Assembly (NCBI GenBank): GCA_030522415.1 | Contig: CM060115.1 | Span: forward strand, 9,459,579 to 9,523,578 | Direction of reading: 5' to 3' | DNA: 64,000 nt | DNA from: Channallabes apus | Lineage: Eukaryota; Chordata; Actinopteri; Siluriformes; Clariidae | Shown here: one piece after another, positions 34,050 through 45,764 of the stretch | Layout of the letters: each line of letters starts with the position of its first letter | Position numbering within the stretch: the stretch's first letter is position 1 | Notes under the pieces: generated by a model | The model's database searches: none | The model's input: only the letters and a program-made list of their open reading frames with translations | What the model was told of the DNA's origin: nothing | Position numbers and translations under genes: made by a program

Positions 34050-35195
34050 AGAATGTTTATTGCCAATCATACAATGAGAAAGTTCTGTCAATGAACTGTT
34101 ACTATAGAAAAACCCAATGCACACAGACCTGAGGCGATAATCGAACCACAGCCCGGGAGGTGTCAGGCAACAGAGCTAATTCTTGCATCCTACTGAAATG
34201 AGTGCACTTAAATCAAGCACACAGTAATAAAAATGGCTATAATATAGGTTATAATAATGATTGAGCTCAGCCTAAAAGTATCAAATTTGCAATGCATGCT
34301 GTGTGGTTTCACAACCCAGGTATCTGTGAACAAGGAGAAGGAAACTACACTGTCTTACATTCGGTTTCTCCAATAAGCAAAATTTAGAGCAAAGGTTCTT
34401 AACATGCCTGAATGCTCACATTAGGTAATAAATGACTGGTTCCCTCTCTGCCTCTTTTTAGTCAACCACATCAAATACAGCCTTGCTAGGAGGGTCATAC
34501 AGGGCCTGTGCTGTAAAGCAATATTCTTGTTTTTGCTAAATTTATACAGTGTTTGTAATGTGTTTCGTTTCCCCTCTCAGCTGAAGCTTAGGTCCATTTC
34601 GGGGTTGCCTGGGAGTTGCACAATTAAAAATGATTAGCTGAGAACAAGCTCGGGGTTAAATTATGGCTAATTTTTGATGATAAAGTTGCAGCGGTTAACC
34701 ACCGCACACGGTCCCCATTTGCAGAGAAGCTGACATTGCCTGGAGCAAGTCTTCACTGCTTTGTGAGTCCCTGTGATATCGTCAAGAAAGCCATCCAGTC
34801 ATGAATAAACATGAGTTGAGTTAAGGTTATATGGAGTGATTTGTCGAATTAGAGAACTGTTTTCCCATTAGAGCTTCTGCAGATGGGGTGAACTCCAACT
34901 CAATCTAATACACTTGGCTCTAATATGCAGCTTCTACATAAGGTGTTGCGTACCATGCTATCTGTCATTCCGTGCATTTCATGAGGCAACAATGACCAGA
35001 GTTGCATTACTATGGAAATCACCAAAGAAATCCAACCAGCACAACAAGCACAATAAAGACTGATAATAAATAATGAGATAAAATTTTGTTGCTATTTAAT
35101 GAATTTAAAAAAAATGCTACAGTATAGTGACAGGTGATTATTTAACATTTAGGCAAGGAGTCTCCAGTGTTAGAAAACAGTGTCATTTTCTATTG
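34050..35195. other. Intergenic DNA with a possible conserved non-coding block (34540-34800)
   Basis: 34130-34170 holds a minus-strand tRNA-like SINE relic. 34540-34800 is high-complexity sequence with several TAAT/ATTA homeodomain-type words and no repeat character, unlike its surroundings. No gene is supported. Confidence 0.25.
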
Positions 35196-35203
35196 GTAGT
35201 GGT

Positions 35204-35345
35204 GGCACAGTGGAAGGTGATTTGTCACCATCAGAGTGCTTGGTGGGTTTCCTCCGGGTGCTCTGGTTTCCTCCCACAGCCCCAAAACATGTTGATTAGG
35301 CTCGTTTACTTCCCAAATTGTCCATAGTGTGTGAATGAGTGTTTG
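35204..35345 (+). mobile_element. SINE family A fragment
   Basis: GTGGTGGCACAGTGGAAGG, GTGCTTGGTGGGTTTCCTCC and CATAGTGTGTGAATGAGTG match family A. The copy stops after the mid-body. A reverse-strand tail fragment of the same family lies at about 35540-35612. Confidence 0.65.
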
Positions 35346-36243
35346 ATTGTGTTTGGCTTCCCCAAGCCAAATAGGAGGAGGGTTAAAAATGGAGGGTGCA
35401 GATCAAAGATGGATATCAATGAAAGGTGAAGTGTCATCACCAAGACCGGGACTAATACCCAAGGATAATAAATAAATAATATTGAAGTGTTATTGTTACT
35501 TGTTAATTTTCCAGCATAAGATGCCTAACATTCAGTCTTTTGTCTTCTATACCGCTTTATCCTGGGCCTGAAGACTTATTGCCCTTATTGCAGGGTACAC
35601 TCTACGCTCCCCCCCCCCCCAAACACAAATTTATTTGATCATAATTATAATTATATACTTATATTAATGTAATTATACATATATAAATTTAATATGAAAT
35701 ATAGTTTTTTTTCTGATGTCTTATATTTTGTTTTATAACTGTATATTTTTGTTTCATGTCTGTTATGTCGTTTAGAGTTAATTCTAATGAATGCTATCAA
35801 TGTTCTACGTTTTGGTTTCAGCCAAAATAAAATCTTCTTGTTTAACAGTAGAACTTTTCTGGCCTTACCTTGATTGAGATCCCTCACACACACTTTCTGC
35901 TTTTCATCGACTGGAGGCAGTGCAGATTTTCTCACTTTACTCGTCAATGCCAGCAGAGAGAGCAAATGCGCTTTGGATTGGAGCCTTTTTCGATGAAGCT
36001 TAGATGGGAACAAGTAGCAACAGTCGCTGCCATTCCTTAAAAACTCAAATACTTTTTTTTACTTATTCAAAAAATTATTGGTTGAAAATGTGTTATCATA
36101 TCTTAGAAAGAAAAAAAATTTCTTTTTTAATAGTACACCTTCAAGTATTTCTACTTAACAATTTAAAGCTTTAGCAAGACAGTTTAGAGTGTCCTGGCTG
36201 TTAGAATGTTCCTGGGCTAATCTCCAGAACCACCAAGAAACTG

Positions 36244-36269
36244 ACAAGGATGGATGGATGGATGGATAA

Positions 36270-36328
<59 letters not shown>
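36244..36328. repeat. (GGAT)n(TAGA)n microsatellite
   Basis: Four GGAT units followed by about 15 TAGA units. Confidence 0.95.
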
Positions 36329-36330
<2 letters not shown>

Positions 36331-36348
36331 TTTACATACATTATACAG

Positions 36349-37240
36349 TGGCATAGGGTGAGCACTGTGGTGTCTTACTGTTGCACTGAGGAGTTTTGTC
36401 CCAGCTTGGGCTTCTGTGTGAAATTTCCATCTTCTCTCATTATTGGGTGGGTTTCCTCCAGGTGCTCCGGTTTCCTCCCATAGTCCAAAGGCATGCAGAT
36501 TAATTGGCAGTGGCGGCTGGTCAATAAAGGGTGCCGGGGCGCCACCCATTAAAGTTAGGCAGAGAGGAATGCTACTTTAACATGTAATTATTTAACATCA
36601 TAATTATTCATTTTATTAATGCAATAGCGTCATTTAGTCACAATACTTCGTTGTATTTCTTAATATAATTTATTTACAATAAAAAAATATCTAAACTGTA
36701 TTACGTTTACATTTGTGTTTGTGTACTGTACGTGGACAAACGAGTGTCTATGTAGGAACGTACATTTTTGAAAAGCATGTGATTTGAGGCTGAGCTCTAA
36801 TTGGATTTTTTCAAATCATCCTTGGGGCGCTGCACTGTACGTCCCGCACTGTGCACCCCGAACCCTCCCACTTTTGTTCGTAGCGATTAAGTATTGTTTT
36901 TAAATATTTGGGCTCATGTGATTGGACCATTCTCAACGAGACTTATTAACGGTCAGCAGATTGTTAGTTAATGTATTGAATAGTGATTGATGTGGAAGCC
37001 AGCTAAATATGAGAGAAAATTCTGTAATTTCTTTGCTAAAATAGCCCTTCGCAAGACGATCGGACAAAAAATTGGCATTCCCAAATTGCCCATGCTGTGT
37101 GAATCATTGTGTGTGCATGTATGCCCAGTGATGGACTGGCACCATGTCCAAGATGCACCCCACCTCGTACATGACGGCTTATGGGAAATACTCCAGGCTT
37201 CCAGCGATGCTGTACAGGATAGCTCGTATAGACAAATAAA
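36349..37240 (+). mobile_element. SINE family A copy split by a 560-bp insertion
   Basis: 36349-36509 holds the head and first half (GGTGGGTTTCCTCCAGG, GGTTTCCTCCCATAGTCC). 37070-37240 continues exactly where it stops (CCCAAATTGCCCATGCTGTG, GGACTGGCACCATGTCCA). The insertion lies between two copies of AATTGGCA. Confidence 0.8.
36510..37069. mobile_element. 560-bp insertion with 8-bp AATTGGCA target duplication
   Basis: AATTGGCA at 36502-36509 is repeated at 37070-37077. The insert starts GTGGCGGCTGGTCAATAAAG, a start often seen in hAT-type fish repeats. The other end does not show the matching inverted repeat. An 8-bp duplication suits hAT elements, but the missing inverted repeat leaves the class open. 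Confidence 0.55.
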
Positions 37241-37339
37241 AATAAAATGTTTTATTTGTCATATAATGAATGCAATGCAAGAATGAATACATTATACAAA
37301 CAGATAGAGAGAACAATACTATCTAATAAACTCACAGGC

Positions 37340-37630
37340 ATTTTTAAATAGGCATTTTTAAATAGGTCACGCAGGTCCATGACCATGTCCTGGTTATTGT
37401 TGCCGAAGATGGTCCTCATGCTTGAGTATCCCCAGAGATCATAACATAGGTTCTGGACATTTCCTAGCTACATCATGGTGAAGCGCTGCCTGAAATGTCA
37501 CCGCTTCTCCTCGGCCCAGAGGTGTTATTGGCGGGATGCGCTGCGTCCTGAGGGAGGACATGTACTGCTGCACTTTATTCCTCTTAAAGACTACCTCATT
37601 AGACACAAGGCCGTCTGCTTTACTCATGGT
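37340..37630 (-). pseudogene. Unrecognised protein-like ORF, possibly a frameshifted exon or retrocopy
   Basis: Minus strand 37627 to 37439 starts at a well-placed ATG (GAACCATGA) and encodes 62 residues including NEVVFKRNKVQQYMSSLRTQ and IPPITPLGRGEAVTFQAAL. Past the stop, a shifted frame reads YDLWGYSSMRTIFGNNN and QDMVMDLRDLF with no stop until about 37345. The composition looks protein-like (balanced, no low complexity), so it may be a once-real protein with a 1-base indel near 37440. I do not recognise the family. Confidence 0.3.
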
Positions 37631-37639
37631 TCGTTCAAC

Positions 37640-39311
37640 CGAGACGGAGAGTGATTATCTGAGGCAGCAGGGATGAGCACTTCAAACGAGGAATGCAGAG
37701 GTGCTTGTGTAAGTTATTGGGATGGGGATTTATCGACATCCAAGGTGAGTTGTAGGGAAAATCCAACGTGCTCTTTCTGCTCGTTAGGAATTAGTGAACT
37801 CTGGCTTGTATGAGTGCCTATAAAATGTGTTTATGCGCTTATTGGATAATTACGTCATTGCTAGAGCCATAGCCACACATTGAGGAAGATAACACCATCC
37901 TTATAATATACCATGCTTACTCTAACAAGTTTGGTTTATAAGTGGGAAAGGAGAAACCAACTACAGAGCCTCTAAAGGAACATGGTGTAGAAAAATCATA
38001 TGTAGAACAAGAAATATAGTCAATATATGCCGATCCACAGTATTGGAAGGAGTTGAGAGCAGCTGCCTGCCAAAATCCACATTCAAATCAGATTCAGGAG
38101 CACTTTTAGCAAGAAAACACATCTGATAATGTTGTCATTTTAAACAACACGTTGTCTCATAAGCAATTGCTTTCTGAGTGGAATGAGGAGATCTAAGGGG
38201 ACCAGCTCTGCTAGTCGCGGTTAGTTAGTCACAGAAGGATATGTATTGGCATTATTTGTTGATAATAAATTGTGTTTGTGGAACTGTTACAAAAACACAA
38301 CTTCATGCTCCAAGCCATGCTGTTATACTGAATATCAGCACTTTGGGCTGCACTTTCTAAAAACATGCTGACTCAAGTTCCACTTTTTTTTTTTTATCTA
38401 CAGTTAACATCTAACCAATCAAAAATGAGACCAAATTCTTATACCCCATCATACTGCAAAAGGTGAGATTTTCCAGAAAAGATGACTATCATGTATATAA
38501 CAAACCTGATCTTACGCTAGCAAAATAGTCATCATTAAAGAAAATCTTACTGAATAAACTTAAAATGATATGACTACAAATTGTATAGACTGACTGAAAC
38601 TTAACAGTTAATAAGTATTGTGTTTGATATTGAAGTCCAGCCTTCATGTGCTGAAATGATTAAAAAAAAAATTTTTTTTACATTTTTTTTTTTTATTCTA
38701 GGCCCTTTATTTTTTCCATGTACATGTATGTTATTTTCCTCACATGTCCTTTAAGGGGCTCAGTAATCAACATGACAGTTAATACTATTACCTTTCTGGT
38801 ACTGTTTAGTCTTTTTAATCCAGTCCAGTTACAAAGAATGTAATTATCAAATGTAATTGTTTAGCTAGCTACATAACTAGCTAGAATCTAAAAACCAGTC
38901 ATCAGCAAAAACGAAACCCATAATTTGACATATGTGTTTCAAAAGTATACCCCCTGATATCAAATAAATGCAGCATTTAGTTTGTTTATTCATACAGTAT
39001 ATTTGCTTCAAACCAAGACCTTAAGACTCATATAGCATTTTAGCTATTTGCTACATTGCTGAGCTCAGGATTGTGCACTATAGAGTGACATATCCTTTCT
39101 TTCAGCACAACCTAGGCAATACGGTGACCTGACTTTTATGTAATTTTAACCAACTACCCAAACGTGATGAGCAAAAAAAAACACATAGGCCAAAAAATTG
39201 CACAGATACACGTTCTCATTTGTTTCTATGACCAAAAAAAAAAAGAAATAAAAAAAACAAAACAGAATGCAAATTTTTAGATTTGAGTTTTTATTCCCAT
39301 ATTCCAGCATA

Positions 39312-39315
<4 letters not shown>
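37640..39315. other. Intergenic stretch, no gene seen
   Basis: AT-rich, with poly-A/T runs around 38660-38695 and 39170-39260. No coding sequence or repeat family was recognised. Confidence 0.3.

Positions 39316-39376
<61 letters not shown>
39316..39376. repeat. (TA)n microsatellite flanking a Tc1 derivative
   Basis: TA tract abutting the left end of the Tc1-derived element. Confidence 0.95.
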
Positions 39377-39380
<4 letters not shown>

Positions 39381-40184
39381 CAAAAAAAGAAACGCCCCTT
39401 TTTCAGGACAATAATGTTGTAAAAATCCAAATAACTTTACAGATCTTCATTGTAAAGGGTTTAATGTTTCAATGTTTTCCATGCATGTTCAATTAACCAT
39501 AATCAATTAATTCACATGCACCTGTGGAATGGTCGTTAAGACCTTAACAGCTTACAGAAAGTAGGCATTTAAGGTCACAGTTCTAAAAACGCAGGACACT
39601 AAAGAGACTCGTCTACCAACTGTGAAAAACACCCAAAGAAAGACGCCCAGGGTCCCTGCTCATCTGCGTGAACGTGCATTAGGCATGCTGCAGGGAGGCA
39701 TGAGGACTGCTGATGTGGCTATAGGGCAATAAATCGCCATGTCCGCACTGTGAGACGCCTAAGACGGCGCTACAGGGAGACAGGAAGGACAGCTGATCAT
39801 CCTCGCAGTGGAAGACCACGTGTAACAACACCTGCACAGGATGGGTACATCCGAATATCACACCTGCGTGACAGGTACAGGACGGCCACAACAACTGCCC
39901 GAGTCACACCAGGAACACACAATCCCTCCATCTCACAGCAAGAACTGACAAATCTGGTCCAGTCCATGAGGAGGAGATGCACTGCAGTACTTCAAGCAGC
40001 TGGTGGCCACCAGATACTGACTGGTACTGACTGATTTGGAGCCTCCCTTCATTCAGGGACACATTGTGCAACATTTTTAGTTTATGTCTTATGGTGTTGA
40101 CTCTTAGTGTTCATACAAATATTTACACATTAAGTTTACTGAAAGTAAAAACAGTTGAAAGTCAGACGTTTCTTTTTTTGCTGA
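39377..40184 (+). mobile_element. Internally deleted Tc1-like element (copy 1)
   Basis: The ends are TCAGCAAAAAAAGAAACG and its exact inverse (40167-40184). The interior encodes only the DNA-binding part of a Tc1 transposase: LRRRYRETGRTADHPRSGRP, then HLRDRYRTATTTARVTPGT, up to about residue 100 of the family. After that the sequence jumps to the 3' terminal region, so the catalytic domain is deleted. A shorter, inverted copy with the same junction is at 50217-50769. Confidence 0.85.
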
Positions 40185-40189
40185 TTATA

Positions 40190-42408
40190 CACACAGTATT
40201 TTTTGTGATATACCTATGCTGTGTTGCGAGCATACTGTACATAAATTTTAAGTGTTTTAAGCAATCAGGATAATGAATTTTCTTTTTCTAATTTCCTCAT
40301 ACAGTACCTACCTACTCTCTCATCTCAGAAATATCGAGTTGACAGCCCAAAGAGGTTGAATGCAGGAGTGAAAATAGAAGGATGGCTCTGTTTTTTAAAG
40401 ATAAAATATATGATTTCCTCTTATTACTAGTGGAAACCTTGTTAATATGGCAAGATTGATGGTAGGACATGCTTTAAATGATTAAACAAGACACTCCAAA
40501 AGCCATCACAACTCTGTCTACTACTGCCTGATATTCATAGATAAATACAGTAGATAGATACTTTATTCATCCCCATGCGGAAATTCACAATTCCTGAACA
40601 ATCCATTAATGCATCACACTTGTCAATTTAATTCTACAGATCATGCAGTTGTTTCATGTATGTATTCTAATTTCTTTTTTCATTTCTTTATCCTGCAATG
40701 AAACTTAAAGTGTGACGGTGTTTGTCGACTCATATACAGTAAATGAATTCCGGAAGCACGCTGTTGAGAAACTAACCCGAAGTTTCAGACGTGCAACGAG
40801 CGCCCATAAAACCCACAAAACCCATTAAAGCGAAGAGCGTGTCAACCCAGGCAGGGTATCATTTCAGAACGTTAGCCAAGTGTTTAATTGCACTGAGTTT
40901 GTGTCTCTACCAGGTTTTTATTGTCTGACTCAAGGAACAAACCTTCAAATGTCCTTATTAAACAGACAGCGAGAGGAATTTGTGACTGCACTAAAGTTTG
41001 CTTAGCGTGTCGTGTTTGCTTGACATTCAGAAACTAAGCTCTTGTACATATCGTACTTTGCTAAAACAAATATATTGCCTTTACTCAACAAAAGATATCA
41101 AGAGTAAAAAGCTGTTTTCTGAAAAATAATCATTCTTTACACAGTGTACTTTTCGTCGTTCTTGCCGAATGTCATAACACCATCAAAACACTAAGCCAGT
41201 GATCAGTTTTTACTTTTCCTCGTTTGTCCCCTCCCATGGCGCTCCGCTTTTCTGCACTTCAGACTCCCTCGTCTTGTTTAGCAACACTTTCCACGTGCAT
41301 CCACAATCAGCTGGGGACCTTTTGTTAGCTTCACCACACCCACACCCAGCTGCCCAAGAAACAATAAAGCAGCCAATTACTTTTCGGTCCCCTGAAATCA
41401 GAGGACTGTGTATAAAAATGACTGTAATTCCTACATGATTCATGCCATGTGATCATCTGTAATTACAGCTGGCAGTCTGGCCTTTCATTTCAAATCGAAT
41501 GTGCTGCAGAGTCGACACGATTTGTGTGACCATCTGAAAACTTGGACTGCACAATGACAAGAGGGGGGAAAAAAAACCATAATGACAAAAACACATTTTA
41601 ACCTCTTCAAATAAGTAGTTCACATTGGGACTGTTGGTAAATAGCAACATTACGGGTAATGGGATTATACGGTTTAAAGCTGTGTTTTTGTTTTTTCGGC
41701 TTCTGGGTACGTTCTGGAAAGCAATCATTATTAGCTGGTTTCATATTAAAGAGGATATTTGTCTCCAGCAGCTTAAGTACTAATAGGACTGCGTTTTATT
41801 ATAGTATTATAGGTTTTTAACCTTTAAATGGACTTACTTTCTGCTTAAATCTCTGGAATCCTGTTCACGATCATTTATAATCATATAGGGTTACGGTTTA
41901 CACAACATTTTCCCTTATTGTCCTATAATTTTTGTTTAAGAGGCATTCAAGTCAAACCAGGACTTGTGATGAAATTTCTCATGAATGAAGGCATGAAACC
42001 GATTGATGTTTTAAGCACAGTGCGGTGATGAGAAACATTTTACAGAAGGCTGTACATCCCAGCTGAGGTGGTCTGGAGCCCACAGTTACAGTTATTGGTC
42101 ACATAACTGGTCACCAACTTCTGTCTATTAGAACTGTACACACAATAATTCACAAACACCATTTGTACATTACAAGAACTCACGAGTTATCATCACATCC
42201 CGCATAAAGTCCTGACATCTCTCTCCAAGTGATTTCCACATATTTGGGTCGTTAAAGGTGTTCCTGGGAGGCCAGTGTTTCAGATGTGAAACAGGCAGCA
42301 CAGCACTGATAAAACCTTTCTACCTTTCTTAATGGTATCCAAGCACGATAAGTGTATTAGTGTAGCTGGGGATTATATGGTATTCTGCACAATAAAAAGT
42401 TCATGTTT
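40190..42408. other. Intergenic stretch, no gene seen
   Basis: 40547-40595 holds a short repeat tail, TAGATACTTTATTCATCCCC, known from dispersed fish elements. 41160-41420 is high-complexity DNA that could be a conserved non-coding block. The rest is unrecognised. Confidence 0.3.
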
Positions 42409-42416
42409 CATGTGAA

Positions 42417-43107
42417 CAGAGGTGGAAAGTAACGAATTACATTTACTCGCGTTACTGTAATTGAGTAGCTTTTTTGTGTATTTCTACTTTTTAAAGTAGT
42501 TTTAAAAATCTGTAATTTTACTTTTACTTAAGTACGTTTTGTTTGAAGTATTGTAATTCGCTACATTTTAAATCATATTCGCTACTGAGTAAAAAATAAA
42601 TGAATAAAAATGCTAAAATAATGAAAATGTTATGCTTCGTATAAATGCTCCGTTGCGCCGCGTGTGTGTATCATGTCCTGGTCGCGCGCCGCTCCAGACT
42701 CCACTCCAGGTTTTCTGACATCGGCAGCTACCTGACCTTCCACACGGTCGCTTCCGCCCTGAGTGACGTCATCGCGACCATGTACAGTATAACCCGGAGA
42801 GACGCGGGAAAGATGAAAGAGGTTGTGATTTTGGCGTTTTGATATTTGGTTGTGTATTCCGGTTTTGACTTTTTGCCTCCAATTGACTTTGATTATTGCT
42901 TTGTCCCTTTGGTTTGGTTGGTCTTTGTATATATTTGTAGATAATTTCACTGTTTTTGGTTTAGGGAGTCCGGGAAGGTACCTGTATTTTTGCTTCTGGG
43001 GTTTTTTTGTTGTTGTTTCTTTTTGCAGGTAATCTACCTACTAAATATAAATACCATTTTGTTTGTTATTTTGGCCTGGGTCCATCCTGAATCTGATCCT
43101 CCTCCTG

Positions 43108-43140
<33 letters not shown>

Positions 43141-43757
43141 TATATACAAACCTCATTATTTCATCAGTTAATGATTGGATCTAGTTCTTTCTGCCATATA
43201 CCACCATTTCCATACAGTTTAAAATAGAACCCTGAACCATTCTTTTGCTGTTTGGCCCTAGACTGGGACGTAACACCATATTTAAGTGACCACTTTATTA
43301 TGCAAAGGTGTTCCTTCAGTTAAAAACAACTAGTTTGAGATTTATATCTGCTCATCTTTTTTGAACTATGCTAGAATGCCTCATCCCACCCCCGCTCTGT
43401 GTGTTTTTTTTTTTTTTATATTTAACAAAAAAAAAAAAAAGCAGAGCCAGATCAATATACAATCGACACCCACAGCAAACATTTAAAAACAAAAAATAAT
43501 CTGTTAATATAAGAGTGAACATGGAAACACCCAAGGGCAAAACAATTCAGCAAAAGAATCACCCCCACTGTTAAAAAAATTAAAATAAAAAAGTAACTCG
43601 GTAACTTTTACTCTGAGTAAATTTTTTAATGAGCTACTTTTTACTTTTATTTGAGTAGATTTTTATAAGAGTAACTTTACTTGTACTTAAGTAAAATTCC
43701 ACTGAAGTAACAGTACTTGTACTTGAGTACAAAATTTTATTACTCTTTCCACCTCTG
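42417..43757. mobile_element. hAT-type non-autonomous element with exact 8-bp target duplication
   Basis: The ends are CAGAGGTGGAAAG and CTTTCCACCTCTG. Both subterminal regions are rich in TTTACTTGAGTA-like words in inverted orientation. CATGTGAA at 42409-42416 is repeated at 43758-43765. The interior contains a CpG-rich patch (42645-42790), a (TG)n tract at 43108-43137 and poly-T/A runs, but no transposase. Confidence 0.9.
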
Positions 43758-43769
43758 CATGTGAAACAT

Positions 43770-45074
43770 GCCATTCAGCCCTTATACAGTAGTAACTTGC
43801 AGTGGTTGAGAAAACTTTCCCTATTTAAAATTATTATTATTTTTTTTTTACTAACCTTTATCTGATTTTGACCTCATGGGTTATATCATGTTGATCTGCA
43901 AAATATTTGGCACAGTGGCCTATTTAAGTTAAAAGGAAATTTTAAAATAAAACTTCTGTATGGGAACATTTCCTGTTCCCCATACCACCAGTAAAAAGTA
44001 ATTTTTTTTCTAAAACCATTGTGTTTTGCACGAAAAAGGTTTTTTTTTTTGCAATTAAAGAACATTGCCATTAATTAATTGCTATGTAATATGTAATGGT
44101 TAACAAAAAAAATCTCCTAATTCATTCTGTAAACATTCTGGATAAACATTTTGTTTTTGCTTGCTTGGCTTTATCAAGGTTCATCTTAAACATTACACCA
44201 TGCTCTGAAGTCATGAAATCATTTAGTACACTAGAAGAAGGCCCACGCGCTCTAATAACCATTAGTCATACAGTAGGGGATGTGTTGGGTTTCTGTGAAA
44301 GGGAGGTTTTTAAGTTCAGATGTTAATAATAACTGAAGTCACTTCACAAGGTTCATCTAGAGCATTGCATGATGCGCAGAGGTCAGGAAACCATGCGGTA
44401 CGTGACAGGAAGGCTCACTCGTTCTAAAACCTGTTAGTTGTTGGGGAAGTGGTAGCTCTCTGGGTATGAGAGTTAAATAAAGTCACAACTGTAAGTCTTA
44501 GGTGCGTGTGAAAGCATTTTTCGATGGGCCTGTGAACAAGCCTGCAACTCTACAGTATATTAGTTTGATGGAATGTTGCTGTTGTTGTCTCACAGCTCCA
44601 GGATCACTGATTCGATAAACCTGGGCTTGGGTTTTTTACTGTCTTTAGCTTGACACATTCTCCCTGAATGAAAGAAACCCATTTAGAAGCCTATGGAGAT
44701 GCATGTGTTTCTTCCAGCTTCTCTAGTCTTATTTTTCCTCCCAAAAACTGCTGGTAGGTGGATTGATTACACTAAGTTCCCCCAAGGTGTGAATGAACAT
44801 GTCAGGTACCAGTGATGGTCTCGTAATGACTTTACACCTTAACCAGGATAAAGAATTTATGATTGATTGAAAAAATTATTTTGATGGTTGGATTGGATGG
44901 ATTCTCAGAACACTCAGCATACTTAATTTATCGAATCAATGAGAAACAGAAAGGCACTACTTAGAACCATTAAATAGGAAAATGTCTTCTGTTTCAGGGT
45001 ACTTTTAAAGTTTTACTAGATAAACAACTAGATTTGAAATTAACTGATAAACCCTCAACTCCTGACCTGTGCTT
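43770..45074. other. Intergenic stretch, no gene seen
   Basis: Two related segments at about 44170-44280 and 44350-44430 share GGTTCATCT, then CATTACACCATG or CATTGCATGATG, then a GAAGTCATGAAA-type word, AGTACAC or GGTACGT, and AAGGCYCACKCGYTCTAA. This suggests an old roughly 180-bp tandem duplication. No gene is supported. Confidence 0.35.
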
Positions 45075-45077
45075 GGA

Positions 45078-45762
45078 CTAGGTCCTACCTTTTGCCACCA
45101 AAACAGTCATGCACTTTTTATAGGAACCAGCATTAACTTTTTCAGCAGTTTGTGCTAGCTCTACTATTAGATCAGACTGCACGAGCTGGGCTATCCATGA
45201 CCTTGTCACCAGTTTACTGGGTTTTCTTTCTTGGACCACTTTTGGTATGAGCACTGCAGACCAGGAACATCCCACCAGAGCAGGAGTTCTAAAGTTACTC
45301 TGATCCAGTCGTTTAGCGATCACAATTTGGTCGTTGTCAAAGTCAATCTAATCCTTAAGTTTGCCGATTTGATCTGATTCCAACACATCATTTTCGGGGA
45401 CAGAATGTTTACTTAATATTACGAGATACAGTAACTGTATTTACTGAAGTAGGACCAAATTGTGATGGATGGACAACTGGATCAGTGCAACGGCAAAATT
45501 TTTATCTCTGATGGGATGTTCCCAGGCTGCAGTGTTCAGGACATACCAAAAGTGATCTAAGGAAGGAAAACTGGTTAACAAGTGACATGGGCTGCCAAGG
45601 CACACTGATGCACATGGGGAGTGAGGGCTGGCTGGTGTAGTCCGATCCAATAGATGTTCTACTGTAGCTCAAATTAATGAAAAGGTTAATGCTGGTTATG
45701 ATAGAAAGGTGTCAGAACACACAGCGCTTCACTGTTTTGGTGGCAAAGGGGGTGGGAGGTGG
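45078..45762. mobile_element. Head-to-head pair of internally deleted Tc1-like elements
   Basis: 45078-45345 read on the minus strand and 45450-45760 read on the plus strand are two copies of the same Tc1-type segment. Both run from ACCAAATTGTGAT through GACAACTGGATCAG or CGACTGGATCAGAG, TGGGATGTTCC, and GAAAAGGTTAATGCTGG or GAAAAAGTTAATGCTGG. Both end in ACTGTTTTGGTGGCAAA. Each copy joins the DNA-binding region directly to the far 3' end, so the catalytic domain is missing from both. Confidence 0.7.
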
Positions 45763-45764
45763 GG

